From Bacillota bacterium (GTDB lineage Bacteria; Bacillota; Clostridia; Lachnospirales; Cellulosilyticaceae): 64,000 nt of DNA. A model generated the notes under the pieces. It made no database searches, was not told where the DNA came from, and saw nothing but the letters and a program-made list of their open reading frames with translations. The position numbers and the translations under genes are program-made. Where the stretch lies: contig JAEWMQ010000024.1 of NCBI GenBank assembly GCA_023393125.1, positions 62,001 through 126,000 of the forward strand, written 5' to 3'. Positions 8,297 through 17,289 of this stretch are shown here, one piece after another; the first letter of the stretch is position 1; each line of letters begins with the position of its first letter.

Positions 8297-8337
8297 ATTA
8301 AATAATTATAATGACACTACATAAAGGGGGGTTAAAG

Positions 8338-10569
8338 ATGCCGGATGAAATCTATGAAAGACTAATAAAGAAAATACGTTCGTATCACCCTTCGGATAAT
8401 CTAGAGATGGTGGAGAAAGCTTACCAGCTAGCTAAAACAGCTCATGAATCCCAACTTAGAAAATCAGGAGAACCCTACATTATTCATCCTTTAGAGGTGG
8501 CGTGTAACTTAGCAGACTTAGAATTAGACATCGAATCTATTGTGGCTGGACTTTTACACGATGTAGTTGAAGATACGGACTATACCTTAGAAGATATTGA
8601 GCGTTTATTTAATAAGGAAGTGGCCCTTTTAGTAGATGGTGTAACAAAATTAGGAAAAATTCAGTACTCTGCTCAAAATAGACAGCTTCAAAAAGAAGAG
8701 ATTCAAGCTGAAAACTATCGAAAAATGTTTTTGGCTATGGCTCAAGATATTAGAGTGGTACTTATTAAGCTGGCAGACCGTCTGCATAATATGCAGACTT
8801 TAAAATTTATGACACCAGCTAAGCAAAAGGAAATTGCAGAAGAGACACTTAATATTTATGCACCTATTGCACATCGTTTAGGAATTTGTAAAATAAAAGC
8901 AGATCTTGAAGATCTGTCTTTGAGATATATGGAACCAGAAATTTATTACGACCTTGCACATCAGATTGCTAGTAAACGTATGGAGCGTATTCAATATATT
9001 GAGCATATTGTAAAGCAAATTAAAGAAAAGGTGACAGCAGCAGGTATTGAAGCTGTGATTGAAGGTAGACCTAAGCATTTCTTTAGCATCTATAAGAAGA
9101 TTGTTAATAAGCATAAGACTTTAGATCAAATCTATGATTTATTTGCAGTACGTGCTATTGTTAAAAGTGTTAAGGATTGTTATGGTGTATTAGGAATTAT
9201 TCATGAGATGTATACACCTATTCCAGGGCGTTTTAAAGATTATATTGCTATGCCAAAACCTAATATGTATCGTTCACTTCATACCACTTTAATGGGGGAA
9301 GAGGGAACGCCTTTTGAGATGCAGATTCGTACAGAAGAAATGCATCGTACAGCAGAATATGGTATCGCTGCCCATTGGAAATATAAAGAAGGCAAAACGG
9401 ATCAAGGCATTCAAGATAAATCAGAGGAAAAATTAACTTGGCTACGTGAGATTTTAGAGTGGCAAAGAGACATGAGTGATAACCAAGAGTTTATGAGCGC
9501 TTTAAAGGGTGACTTAGATGTCTATGGTGATCAAGTTTATGTATTTACACCTTCAGGAGAATTATTAACTTTACCAAAAGGTTCTACACCTATTGATTTT
9601 GCTTATCAAATCCACAGTGGAGTAGGTAACAAAATGATTGGTGCCAAAGTAAACGGCAAAATCGTTACGATTGATTATGTATTAAAAAATGGAGATCGTG
9701 TAGAGATTTTAACAGCTAGCAATGCTAAAGGACCTAGTAGAGATTGGCTTAATATTGTCAAGAGTACTCAGGCGCGAACTAAAATCAATCAATGGTTTCG
9801 TAAACAATATAAAGACGAAGACATTATCAAAGGTAAGGAGCTTCTTGAAATCGCTGCTAAGCAAAGAGGCTATAACTTATCTTATTTAACAGATAATGCT
9901 GTAGTAGAAGTGATTTACAGACGATATGGAATGAAGTCATGGGATGCCATTTGTGCAGCTATTGGTTATGGTAACATGAAAGAACGCCAAATCATACAAA
10001 AGCTTATTGATGAAACCCTTAAGGTGAAAAAAGAATTAGTGACACCAGAGCAGATAATGCAGACTCATAGTGAAGTAGCTGAAACTCAAGTTTCTAGACA
10101 TAAGAAGCATTCTAGTGGTATTGTTGTAAAAGGTGTAGGTGATATTGCCGTTCGTTTTTCAAAATGTTGTGGACCACTGCCTGGAGATGAGATTATTGGA
10201 TATATTACAAGGGGCAGAGGTGTTTCTATTCATCGTGCAGATTGTATAAATGTACTCAATATGCCACCAGAGGAAAAAGAACGTTTAATTGAAGCAACTT
10301 GGTTACAAGAAAAACAGGCTGTTGAAAAACGTACTTATGTAACAGAGATTCAAATTACTTGTATAGACCGTCTAGGTATTATCGTTGATATTTCTAAGAT
10401 TTTAACAGATATGAAATTACCTGTTAAATCTCTCAATGCAAAAACAACTAAGGGCAATGCTGTCTTTAATGTTAAAATAGAAATTCATGATATTTATCAA
10501 TTAGAGGAGCTTACAAGAAAGATGAATGCAGTAAGAGACGTATTAGAGATTATACGTGTTTCGTCTTAA
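8338..10569 (+). CDS. relA: Bifunctional (p)ppGpp synthetase/hydrolase, RelA/SpoT family
   Basis: A 743-residue long RSH protein controlling the stringent response. Order of domains: HD hydrolase (about 30-180, with IIHPLEVA and GLLHDVVEDT); synthetase (about 225-350, with GRPKHFFSIYKK and MPKPNMYRSLHTT); TGS (about 385-450, VYVFTPSGELLTLPKG); a zinc-finger-like region with FSKCCGPLPGD and RADC; and a C-terminal ACT domain (about 660-743). The HD box appears intact, so both synthesis and hydrolysis are expected. An earlier ATG exists 27 bases upstream, but AAGGGGGG precedes ATG 8338 at good spacing and Pro-Asp-Glu is a natural start. Transcription may continue into dtd past a weak hairpin. 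Confidence 0.96.
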   Translation: MPDEIYERLIKKIRSYHPSDNLEMVEKAYQLAKTAHESQLRKSGEPYIIHPLEVACNLADLELDIESIVAGLLHDVVEDTDYTLEDIERLFNKEVALLVDGVTKLGKIQYSAQNRQLQKEEIQAENYRKMFLAMAQDIRVVLIKLADRLHNMQTLKFMTPAKQKEIAEETLNIYAPIAHRLGICKIKADLEDLSLRYMEPEIYYDLAHQIASKRMERIQYIEHIVKQIKEKVTAAGIEAVIEGRPKHFFSIYKKIVNKHKTLDQIYDLFAVRAIVKSVKDCYGVLGIIHEMYTPIPGRFKDYIAMPKPNMYRSLHTTLMGEEGTPFEMQIRTEEMHRTAEYGIAAHWKYKEGKTDQGIQDKSEEKLTWLREILEWQRDMSDNQEFMSALKGDLDVYGDQVYVFTPSGELLTLPKGSTPIDFAYQIHSGVGNKMIGAKVNGKIVTIDYVLKNGDRVEILTASNAKGPSRDWLNIVKSTQARTKINQWFRKQYKDEDIIKGKELLEIAAKQRGYNLSYLTDNAVVEVIYRRYGMKSWDAICAAIGYGNMKERQIIQKLIDETLKVKKELVTPEQIMQTHSEVAETQVSRHKKHSSGIVVKGVGDIAVRFSKCCGPLPGDEIIGYITRGRGVSIHRADCINVLNMPPEEKERLIEATWLQEKQAVEKRTYVTEIQITCIDRLGIIVDISKILTDMKLPVKSLNAKTTKGNAVFNVKIEIHDIYQLEELTRKMNAVRDVLEIIRVSS

Positions 10570-10581
10570 AATAGAACTGGG

Positions 10582-10630
10582 AAAAGGGAATGTTATTAAG
10601 CTATGACTAGTTTGGTAACAGTCCCTTTTA
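10582..10630 (+). terminator. Possible terminator between relA and dtd
   Basis: AAAAGGGA and TGTTA pair with TAACA and TCCCTTTT, with one A-G mismatch and a 20 nt loop; only four Ts end the stem. It may attenuate rather than fully stop transcription. Confidence 0.4.
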
Positions 10631-10673
10631 TAGTCTTGATAAAGAAACAGCTACAAAGAAAGGGAGAAAATGA

Positions 10674-11123
10674 ATGAGAGTTGTTGTACAACGTGTAAGT
10701 GAAGCAGCTGTTAAAGTAGATGGTGTGGTGATTGGGGCTATTAATGAAGGGCTAATGGCATTAGTGGCTGTTAGAGCTGAAGATACAGAAGCTGATTTTG
10801 AGTATGTAATTAAAAAGCTAGTAGGACTTAGAGTTTTTCCTGATGAAGAGGGAAAGATGAACCTTTCAGTGAGAGATATAAAAGGAAAACTACTAATTGT
10901 ACCTCAATTCACTTTATATGGTAGTGTTGTAAAAGGGATGAGACCTAGCTTTATTGCTTCTGGAAGTGTAGAAGAAGCAGAAAAGAAATACAATCAGTTT
11001 ATTCAAAAATTAAAGCAAGAGAATGTCCCCTTTGAAACCGGTCAGTTTCAAGCTGATATGAAAGTGAGCCTAGTAAATGATGGACCAGTTACAATTTTAA
11101 TTGATAGCAGTAAGCTATTTTAA
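10674..11123 (+). CDS. dtd: D-aminoacyl-tRNA deacylase
   Basis: A 149-residue DTD protein that removes D-amino acids (and glycine from tRNA-Ala) mischarged on tRNA. MRVVVQRVSEAAVKVDG at the N-terminus, LLIVPQFTLYG (the SQxTL-like motif) in the middle and NDGPVTILIDS with the GP cis-dipeptide at the C-terminus are the family hallmarks. Length is standard. AAAGGGAG precedes the ATG. In Firmicutes dtd regularly follows relA, as here. Confidence 0.96.
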   Translation: MRVVVQRVSEAAVKVDGVVIGAINEGLMALVAVRAEDTEADFEYVIKKLVGLRVFPDEEGKMNLSVRDIKGKLLIVPQFTLYGSVVKGMRPSFIASGSVEEAEKKYNQFIQKLKQENVPFETGQFQADMKVSLVNDGPVTILIDSSKLF

Positions 11124-11188
11124 ATTGAAAGCATTGCTTAAGGGCAAAATAATATAATCAGAATATTTAACAACCATAGGAGGTTTTT

Positions 11189-11830
11189 ATGATACAGGCA
11201 TTAACTGTAGGTATGCTTCAAGAACATACTTATTTTTATATAGATGAACAAACAAAACATGGATTTGTTATTGATCCAGGAGCAGAGGCTCAGCGTCTTT
11301 TAACTTATATTGAAGAAAAAGGGTATGTCATTGAAAAAATACTATTAACTCATGGACATGCAGATCATATAGGTGCTGCAGCAAAGCTTCGTGATGCACT
11401 TGGATGTGACATTATTATTCATCAAGAAGGAAGAATTTATTTAGAAGATGCAAATTGGAATTTATCTAGTCAGCTAGGAGAGCCTTTTACTTTATCAGCG
11501 GATGGTTATGTGGAACATGGTGATGAAATTGTACTTGAAGCAAATAAAGATTTTAAAGTGCGTGTAATCCATGCACCAGGACATACTGCAGATGGTGTAG
11601 CCTATTATTCAGAAAAAGAGAGAGTAGCTTTCGTAGGTGATATTATTTTTGAAGGAACAGTAGGCCGCTCTGACTTACCAGGTGGTAATAGTAATCGTTT
11701 GTTAAGCGCTATTCGTGCTCAAATTTTCACTTTACCAGATGAAACTGTACTTTACCCAGGTCATGGGAATGCTACAACAGTTAAGAAGGAAAGAGAAACA
11801 AACCCTGTTTTCAATTTTTTTGATGAATAA
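11189..11830 (+). CDS. Metallo-beta-lactamase-fold hydrolase (glyoxalase II-like)
   Basis: A 213-residue MBL-fold enzyme. THGHADHIGA (HxHxDH) near residue 53, then HAPGHT, GDIIFEGTVGRSDLPGG and YPGHGN provide the two-metal ligand set. The GRSDLPGG segment is typical of the YcbL/YqgX group of glyoxalase II-like proteins. The exact substrate (hydroxyacyl thiol esters or another thioester) cannot be told from sequence. AGGAGG precedes the ATG. It lies between dtd and hemZ with short gaps, consistent with one operon; the same order is common in Clostridia. Confidence 0.9.
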   Translation: MIQALTVGMLQEHTYFYIDEQTKHGFVIDPGAEAQRLLTYIEEKGYVIEKILLTHGHADHIGAAAKLRDALGCDIIIHQEGRIYLEDANWNLSSQLGEPFTLSADGYVEHGDEIVLEANKDFKVRVIHAPGHTADGVAYYSEKERVAFVGDIIFEGTVGRSDLPGGNSNRLLSAIRAQIFTLPDETVLYPGHGNATTVKKERETNPVFNFFDE

Positions 11831-11844
11831 AAAGGAAGAAAAAG

Positions 11845-13287
11845 ATGATTAATTTACAATGTGAAGGTCATGATGCCGAGTATGAAATCAGTAATATTAT
11901 TAATTTATTTGTACCTTATATAAAAAATGAGTTAAAGCTCGAAACGCGTTATCAAGAACAAAAAGCTTTTGCAAGACTTAAAGAGGGAGAGACCGTACTA
12001 AAGGAAGCTGTTTATCCAGTAAAAGAAATAGGTGACCCCTTAGCAGATAAGAAAGCACTTAAGCAAGCTTTAAAAAAAGCAGTTTATATGACTTTAGTAG
12101 ACTATACAAATCAGAAAATGCCATGGGGTATTTTGACAGGTATTAGACCTACTAAAATAGTTCATGAGTTATTAGAAGAAGGTCTTACTGATGAAGTGAT
12201 TGATGAGCATTTAAAAACTGAGTATTTAGTAAGTGCTAATAAAAGAGTATTAATGAGAGAGGTAGCCAAAGAAGAATTAGCTATTCTACGTAAAAATAAA
12301 CCAGAGGAAATCAGCTTATATATAGGTATTCCTTTTTGTCCTACAAGGTGTGTTTACTGCTCTTTTACGGCGTACAGTTTAGAAAAATGTCAGATGCAAG
12401 TAGAGCCTTATTTAGAAGCACTTTTTAAAGAAATTACCTTTGTTGCTATGGCAAAAAAAAATGTACCTATTCGTAGTTTATATATCGGTGGCGGTACACC
12501 TACTAGTTTAAATGAAGATCAGCTTTTACGTTTGTTAGAGCATATAAAAGCTAGCTTTGACTTATCAGAGATAGAAGAATATACCATTGAAGCGGGAAGA
12601 CCTGATACCATTACTAAAGAAAAGTTACGTATTATGAAAGAGCAAGGAGTTGGTCGTATATCGATTAACCCACAAAGTATGAATCAAAAAACTTTAGATA
12701 CGATTGGTAGACAGCATGGCGTAGAAGATATTAAGCGTGTATTTGCTGAGGCTAGAGCATTAGGACATGACTGTATTAACATGGATATGATTTTAGGTTT
12801 ACCTGGTGAAACTGTAGCTGATGTAGCGCATACTTTAGATGAATTAGAAAAACTAGGGCCAGAAAATATTACGGTGCATACCATGGCTATTAAAAGAGCT
12901 TCTCGTTTAAAAGAAGAACTTATGACAGATGAAGAAGCATATGTTTTGGCAGAAGGAGAAAAGATTCAGCAAATGCTAGAGCTTTGTGAAGAGCGTATGG
13001 TACATATGGGGCTAAAGGCTTATTATATGTACCGCCAAAAGAATATGTTAGGTAATTTTGAAAATGTAGGTTATGCTTCTAGAGGAACTCAGTGTATTTA
13101 TAACATTGAGATTATGGAAGAAAAACAAAGCATTATTGCCTTAGGGGCAGGAGCCATTACTAAAATGGTGTATCAAAATGGTGAGCGCATTGATCGTATT
13201 CCGAATGTAAAAAGTTTAAAAGATTATATTGAGCGTATAGATGAAATGATAGAAAGAAAGCGTGAAGGCTTTTTGAAATATCGTTAA
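11845..13287 (+). CDS. hemZ: Coproporphyrinogen III dehydrogenase-like radical SAM protein HemZ
   Basis: A 480-residue radical SAM protein. After a roughly 155-residue N-terminal region unique to HemZ comes IPFCPTRCVYCSF (CxxxCxxC cluster), then YIGGGTPTSL and DMILGLPGE. The HemN/HemZ family carries out oxygen-independent oxidation of coproporphyrinogen III, or heme-chaperone-like roles; no other heme gene is in view, so the true activity is uncertain. AGGAAG precedes the ATG, 14 bases after the hydrolase stop, so the two are likely cotranscribed. A strong terminator follows. Confidence 0.92.
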   Translation: MINLQCEGHDAEYEISNIINLFVPYIKNELKLETRYQEQKAFARLKEGETVLKEAVYPVKEIGDPLADKKALKQALKKAVYMTLVDYTNQKMPWGILTGIRPTKIVHELLEEGLTDEVIDEHLKTEYLVSANKRVLMREVAKEELAILRKNKPEEISLYIGIPFCPTRCVYCSFTAYSLEKCQMQVEPYLEALFKEITFVAMAKKNVPIRSLYIGGGTPTSLNEDQLLRLLEHIKASFDLSEIEEYTIEAGRPDTITKEKLRIMKEQGVGRISINPQSMNQKTLDTIGRQHGVEDIKRVFAEARALGHDCINMDMILGLPGETVADVAHTLDELEKLGPENITVHTMAIKRASRLKEELMTDEEAYVLAEGEKIQQMLELCEERMVHMGLKAYYMYRQKNMLGNFENVGYASRGTQCIYNIEIMEEKQSIIALGAGAITKMVYQNGERIDRIPNVKSLKDYIERIDEMIERKREGFLKYR

Positions 13288-13303
13288 TAAAGATATTTAT
13301 AGT

Positions 13304-13347
13304 AAAAGAGCATGTTCTTAAAAAACAAAGGAACATGCTCTTTTTAT
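13304..13347 (+). terminator. Intrinsic terminator after hemZ
   Basis: A 14 bp perfect stem (13304-13317 with 13331-13344) is followed by a T-run; it separates hemZ from the spoVA cluster. Confidence 0.9.
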
Positions 13348-13377
13348 TTGCTTAAAAATAAGCTTTACAAATTTAGG

Positions 13378-13406
13378 GAATAATAAATCTATAAAAGGAA
13401 AAACTA
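13378..13406 (+). promoter_or_regulatory. Possible sigma-G/sigma-F-type promoter for the spoVA cluster
   Basis: GAATA, 17 bases, AAAACTA resembles the forespore sigma consensus (GHATA-type -35 and CATNNTA-type -10) but matches the -10 poorly. It is the best candidate between the hemZ terminator and the first ORF, about 46 bases upstream of 13453. spoVA is sigma-G controlled in Bacillus. Confidence 0.3.
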
Positions 13407-13452
13407 AAGAAGAATAAAAAGTAAAAATAAAAAGTAATAGGAGAGTTATAGT

Positions 13453-13629
13453 ATGAAAAAACGAATTTTGATGATAACCTTATTCGCTTTAATCCTTATT
13501 GGAGGGAGTATTACTGCTTATAAATATATAGAAGATCATAAGCAATCCGAAACTACTAATGGTATGTTTGTAGATAGGGGCGATAATTGTGGATATGCAA
13601 AAGTGCACTATTTACGTGAGAGCATATAA
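13453..13629 (+). CDS. Small single-pass membrane or secreted protein at the head of spoVA
   Basis: A 58-codon ORF that an annotator could miss because its 3' end overlaps spoVAA by 41 bases. TAGGAGAG precedes the ATG at good spacing. MKKR is followed by a hydrophobic stretch of about 18 residues (roughly 5-22), then a hydrophilic tail with one cysteine. It is either a signal anchor or a cleaved secreted peptide; no lipobox is seen. I do not recognise it. Its position between a strong terminator and spoVAA makes it the probable first gene of the sporulation operon, with possible translational coupling to spoVAA. Alternatively only its 5' part matters and it acts as a leader ORF. Confidence 0.55.
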   Translation: MKKRILMITLFALILIGGSITAYKYIEDHKQSETTNGMFVDRGDNCGYAKVHYLRESI

Positions 13630-14224
13630 ACGTAAAACTTTACAGGGACTAACGAGTGCTACTATTAAAGACCTAGCTGATGTAGCTGCACCTCCTGATG
13701 TAAAAGTTAAGGTAGATGCTATGTGCATTTTTTTTGTACCAGACACAAAGAAAAATGGACGTTATATTGTAACGATCATTGATATTATTAATGCTATTTG
13801 GAAAGAATATCCCCAGGCAGACATACAAAGTGTAGGTGATCCTGATATAGTTGTTGAATATACGAAAAAGCCTAAGAAAACTCATAATATATGGGAGTGG
13901 ATAAAAGTAGTTGGCGTATGTCTCATCGTATTTGCTGGTGCTACTGTAGCTATTATGACGTACAATACAGATACTTCATTAGGTAAGACTTTTATTATTT
14001 TAAATCGTATTTTTACAGGAAGACAAGAAGAGCAACCATTATTTTTAACCATTCCGTATTCTATAGGGATAGCTGTAGGTATTCTTGTTTTCTTTAATCA
14101 TTTTGGTTTGAAGAAAATTACAGATGATCCTACACCTATGCAGGTAGAAATAAAACAATATGAAAAAAGTGTAGAAGATTGTGAAATAGAGAGTATTACT
14201 GATAAACGAAGAGGGGAACCATAA
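13589..14224 (+). CDS. spoVAA: Stage V sporulation protein AA
   Basis: A 211-residue protein with an N-terminal soluble domain (about 1-95) and two membrane segments (about 105-125 and 150-170), the SpoVAA arrangement. SpoVA proteins form the inner-membrane channel of the forespore that takes up dipicolinic acid and releases it on germination. The start is GTG at 13589, 8 bases after AGGGG; an in-frame ATG six bases later is less well placed. The cluster order AA-AB-AC-AD-AE supports the call. The gene starts inside the upstream small ORF in another frame and its stop abuts spoVAB. Confidence 0.88.
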   Translation: MDMQKCTIYVRAYKRKTLQGLTSATIKDLADVAAPPDVKVKVDAMCIFFVPDTKKNGRYIVTIIDIINAIWKEYPQADIQSVGDPDIVVEYTKKPKKTHNIWEWIKVVGVCLIVFAGATVAIMTYNTDTSLGKTFIILNRIFTGRQEEQPLFLTIPYSIGIAVGILVFFNHFGLKKITDDPTPMQVEIKQYEKSVEDCEIESITDKRRGEP

Positions 14225-14664
14225 TGAGAGAAGTGTTAACAATGATTCCTAGAATCTTAGTGGGTATGGGAGCTGGTGTTATTATTTCTGGCGGCGTTGT
14301 AGCGTTTATTACTATTATAGGGGTTATTCCAATGATGGCTCATCGTACACATACAGGACATCATGCTATGTGGTATGAAAATGCCATTATATTAGGAGCT
14401 ATTTGTGGTAGTATTCTCTCAATGTGGGAAGTAAGAATTGATTTATGGTCTTGGCTAGTCAGTTTACTTTTGTTTGGATTTGGTATGTTTGTTGGATGCC
14501 TTATTATTGCTTTAGCAGAGGTGCTTGATGTTTTTCCTATTGTTAATAGAAGAATTCAGGTTAAAAAAGGTATTTCATTATTTGTAGTAGCTTTAGCAGC
14601 GGGTAAACTTGTGGGATCACTTTTGTATTGGTTATATCCTATGTTTCTAGAAGTCATACAGTAA
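14224..14664 (+). CDS. spoVAB: Stage V sporulation protein AB
   Basis: A 146-residue integral membrane protein with four hydrophobic segments (about 8-32, 50-70, 75-100 and 118-142). Length, hydrophobicity and position between spoVAA and spoVAC identify SpoVAB, a subunit of the dipicolinate channel complex. The ATG shares one base with the end of spoVAA and is preceded by GAGGGG, indicating tight translational coupling. Confidence 0.88.
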   Translation: MREVLTMIPRILVGMGAGVIISGGVVAFITIIGVIPMMAHRTHTGHHAMWYENAIILGAICGSILSMWEVRIDLWSWLVSLLLFGFGMFVGCLIIALAEVLDVFPIVNRRIQVKKGISLFVVALAAGKLVGSLLYWLYPMFLEVIQ

Positions 14665-14678
14665 AGGAGTAAGTAAAT

Positions 14679-15122
14679 ATGGCAAATACAAATCAACTAA
14701 AAAGTCAGTATCAAAAAATTATAGATGAACATTCACCTAAAAATAAAATAGTGGGTAATAGTATAAAAGCTTTTTTGGTAGGAGGCATTATTTGCACCAT
14801 TGGACAGCTTTTAATTAATGGCTATATGTTTTTTGGGTTTTCATTTAAAGAAGCATCTACTTTGACAACAGATTCTCTTATTTTAATTAGTGCAATTATG
14901 ACAGCTTTTAATATTTATGATAATGTAGGCAAGTTTGGTGGCGCTGGGGCTCTAATTCCTATTACTGGATTTGCTAATTCTATGGTTAGTGCAGCTATGG
15001 AATATAAGAAAGAAGGCTATATTTATGGATTGGGTGCTAAACTCTTTACCATTGCAGGGCCTGTTATTGTATTTGGAACTATTGCTAGTGTAGTGATTGG
15101 TATTATTTATTATTTTATTTAG
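14679..15122 (+). CDS. spoVAC: Stage V sporulation protein AC
   Basis: A 147-residue membrane protein with FLVGGIICTIGQLLI near residue 30 and FGGAGALIPITGFANSM near 88, both SpoVAC signatures; about four membrane segments. In Bacillus SpoVAC acts as the mechanosensitive pore through which dipicolinate leaves during germination. AAAGGAG precedes the ATG, 14 bases after spoVAB. The protein is paralogous to SpoVAE of the same operon, sharing the GGxIC-GQ and GAGA-PI-GF motifs. Confidence 0.95.
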   Translation: MANTNQLKSQYQKIIDEHSPKNKIVGNSIKAFLVGGIICTIGQLLINGYMFFGFSFKEASTLTTDSLILISAIMTAFNIYDNVGKFGGAGALIPITGFANSMVSAAMEYKKEGYIYGLGAKLFTIAGPVIVFGTIASVVIGIIYYFI

Positions 15123-15131
15123 GAGGAGACT

Positions 15132-16139
15132 ATGGGACATATAGGAAAACAAACCATTACATTTAAGACCCCTCCGGTTATCACCTATGCGTATTCAACA
15201 GCAGGACCTAAAGAGGTGCAAGGACCTATGGGGAAATACTTTGACCATCCGCTAAAGGATGAGTTACTAGGAGAAGATACATGGGAAAAAGCAGAGGCTC
15301 GTATGGTTCAACTTACAATTCAAGGATTATTAGACCGTGCAGGTAAAACACCTACAGATATTCAGTATATTTATGCAGGAGATTTACAAAATCAAGTTAT
15401 TGCTAGTACCTTTGGTGTGAAGGATTTTAATATTCCCTTTTTTGGTTTATATGGAGCTTGTTCGACTATGGGAGAATCTATGGCTTTAGCAAGTATGTGT
15501 ATTGCAGGAGGCATGGCTGATTTAGTCATAGCAGGGACCAGTAGCCATAACTGTGCAGCTGAAAAGCAATTTAGATTTCCGTTAGAATATGGTGGACAAC
15601 GTACAGAAACCCAAACTTGGACTACAACAGCCAGTGGATTTGTATTACTTTCTAGATGTGGAGAGGGGCCACAGGTAACAAGTGTGACACCAGGAAAAAT
15701 TGTAGATTTAGGTGTGACAGATACATTTAATATGGGAGCCGCCATGGCGCCAGCAGCAGTAGATACGATTTTGGCCCATTTAGAGGATACTAATCAAACA
15801 CCAAAAGACTTTGACGCCATTATTACAGGGGACTTAGGGAACTGTGGATATGATATTGCCATTGACATCGCTAGTAAGCTAGGGACAGATTTAAGTGGGG
15901 TTCTTCAGGATTGCGGTAAGTTAATGTATGATGATGAAAAGCAAGGAACCAATTGTGGTGGTAGTGGCTGTGGTTGTATTGCTTCCATTTTCACAGGATA
16001 CTTTTATAAACAGCTTGTAGAGAAAAAATTAAAGAAGATATTAATTGTACCTACGGGAGCACTAATGAGTCCTGGTAGTACTCAACAAGGGAATACCATA
16101 CCAGGAATTGCCCATGCCGTATGTATTGAGATGAAATAG
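15132..16139 (+). CDS. spoVAD: Stage V sporulation protein AD
   Basis: A 335-residue soluble protein with a thiolase/ketosynthase-like fold. YGACSTMGESMALASM carries the cysteine equivalent to the thiolase nucleophile, and TGDLGNCGYDIA and GGSGCGC are conserved SpoVAD segments. SpoVAD binds dipicolinic acid and docks on the membrane subunits. AGGAGGAG precedes the ATG, 9 bases after spoVAC. It is the longest and most easily recognised member of the cluster. Confidence 0.97.
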   Translation: MGHIGKQTITFKTPPVITYAYSTAGPKEVQGPMGKYFDHPLKDELLGEDTWEKAEARMVQLTIQGLLDRAGKTPTDIQYIYAGDLQNQVIASTFGVKDFNIPFFGLYGACSTMGESMALASMCIAGGMADLVIAGTSSHNCAAEKQFRFPLEYGGQRTETQTWTTTASGFVLLSRCGEGPQVTSVTPGKIVDLGVTDTFNMGAAMAPAAVDTILAHLEDTNQTPKDFDAIITGDLGNCGYDIAIDIASKLGTDLSGVLQDCGKLMYDDEKQGTNCGGSGCGCIASIFTGYFYKQLVEKKLKKILIVPTGALMSPGSTQQGNTIPGIAHAVCIEMK

Positions 16140-16150
16140 GAGGCAAGCAG

Positions 16151-16519
16151 ATGGATATTTTTATGGAATACCTCAAGTGCTTTGTAGTAGGTGGGCTTAT
16201 TTGTTTAATTGGTCAGATTTTATTAGATCGTACAAAATTAACGAATGGTAAGATTATGGTGATTTTTTTAGTTGCAGGAGCTATCTTACAAGCTATAGGT
16301 GTTTATGGACCTATAGTAGAGTTTGCAGGAGCAGGGGCAACAGTACCTATTTCTGGTTTTGGCTATGCTTTAGCTAAGGGTGCAATGGAAGAAGTAAAAA
16401 GCAGTGGCATTATAGGTGCTTTTTCAGGAGGACTTGCTGCAACAGCTTCAGGTATTACAGCGGCTATCGTATTTGGCTATTTAGCGGCATTAGTTGCTAA
16501 TCCTAAAAGTAAGTCATAA
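16151..16519 (+). CDS. spoVAE: Stage V sporulation protein AE (SpoVAEb type)
   Basis: A 122-residue membrane protein with FVVGGLICLIGQILL near residue 11 and EFAGAGATVPISGFGYALAKG near 55; three to four membrane segments. It matches the membrane SpoVAE subunit (Eb) of the dipicolinate channel. AGGAGG overlaps the end of spoVAD. No soluble SpoVAEa or SpoVAF follows; a terminator ends the operon here. Confidence 0.95.
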   Translation: MDIFMEYLKCFVVGGLICLIGQILLDRTKLTNGKIMVIFLVAGAILQAIGVYGPIVEFAGAGATVPISGFGYALAKGAMEEVKSSGIIGAFSGGLAATASGITAAIVFGYLAALVANPKSKS

Positions 16520-16532
16520 ATGGTCAATTTTA

Positions 16533-16570
16533 AAAAAAGCTACGTACAGTTATGGTAGGTAGCTTTTTTA
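16533..16570 (+). terminator. Intrinsic terminator of the spoVA operon
   Basis: AAAAAAGCTAC (16533-16543) pairs with GTAGCTTTTTT (16559-16569). Confidence 0.85.
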
Positions 16571-16803
16571 ATGCTTGTTTTTATGTCATAACAAAGATAA
16601 ACTGACTTATTATTGTTATTATATGGGGAACCACTTAGAAGAATGTTTTAAAGAAGTGTGGCTCTGTGCAAAATAAGAAAATTTCTTTACAATAAAACTA
16701 TCCCATAAAAGTAGCAGATATAATGTTTTGAAAATTTATATAGCAACCCTATTTTCAAATGATGTATAATAAGCTTTAAAGGGATAAAAAGGAGATGAAA
16801 ACC

Positions 16804-17289
16804 ATGAAAAATGAAATTTTGGAGCTTTTAGAGAATAATAGTAGATTAACTGCTGAAGATATTGCTATTATGATTGGTAAAGAGGTAGCTGAAGTGGCCA
16901 AAGCCATTAAAGAAATGGAAGAAAGTCAAATTATTTGTGGTTATAATACACTTATTAATTGGGATCATACAGATAAGAAAGATATTGTAACAGCACTTAT
17001 TGAAGTACGTGTAACACCTCAAAGAGGAGAAGGTTTTGATAAGGTGGCTGAGCGTATTTATAAATATAACGAAGTAAAAGCGGTTTATTTAATGTCAGGA
17101 GGTTTTGACTTCACTGTTATTATTGAGGGTAAAACTATGAAAGAAGTTGCACTTTTTGTTGGTCAAAAGCTAGCACCTTTAGACTCTGTTTTAAGTACAG
17201 CCACTCACTTCGTACTCAAGAAATATAAAGATTATGGTGTTATTTTTGAGGAAGATAAAAAGGATGAAAGGATGATTGTATCACCATGA
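16804..17289 (+). CDS. Lrp/AsnC family transcriptional regulator
   Basis: A 161-residue protein: an N-terminal winged helix-turn-helix (about 5-60, ILELLENNSRLTAEDIAIMIG) and a C-terminal RAM/AsnC ligand-binding domain (about 70-145, with GGFDFTVIIEG). Such proteins regulate amino-acid metabolism in response to an effector. ATG 16804 is preferred over ATG 16795, because GGAG immediately abuts the latter. Its stop overlaps the aminotransferase start (ATGA), so the pair is translationally coupled and the regulator probably senses the substrate or product of that enzyme. About 280 bases upstream contain no gene. Confidence 0.93.
   Translation: MKNEILELLENNSRLTAEDIAIMIGKEVAEVAKAIKEMEESQIICGYNTLINWDHTDKKDIVTALIEVRVTPQRGEGFDKVAERIYKYNEVKAVYLMSGGFDFTVIIEGKTMKEVALFVGQKLAPLDSVLSTATHFVLKKYKDYGVIFEEDKKDERMIVSP

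Noticed and set aside
16520..16803. Regulatory RNA in the gap before the Lrp gene, suggested by CCACTT/AAGTG pairing near 16632.
   Set aside because: The stem is short and interrupted, and nothing else conserved was recognised in the gap.
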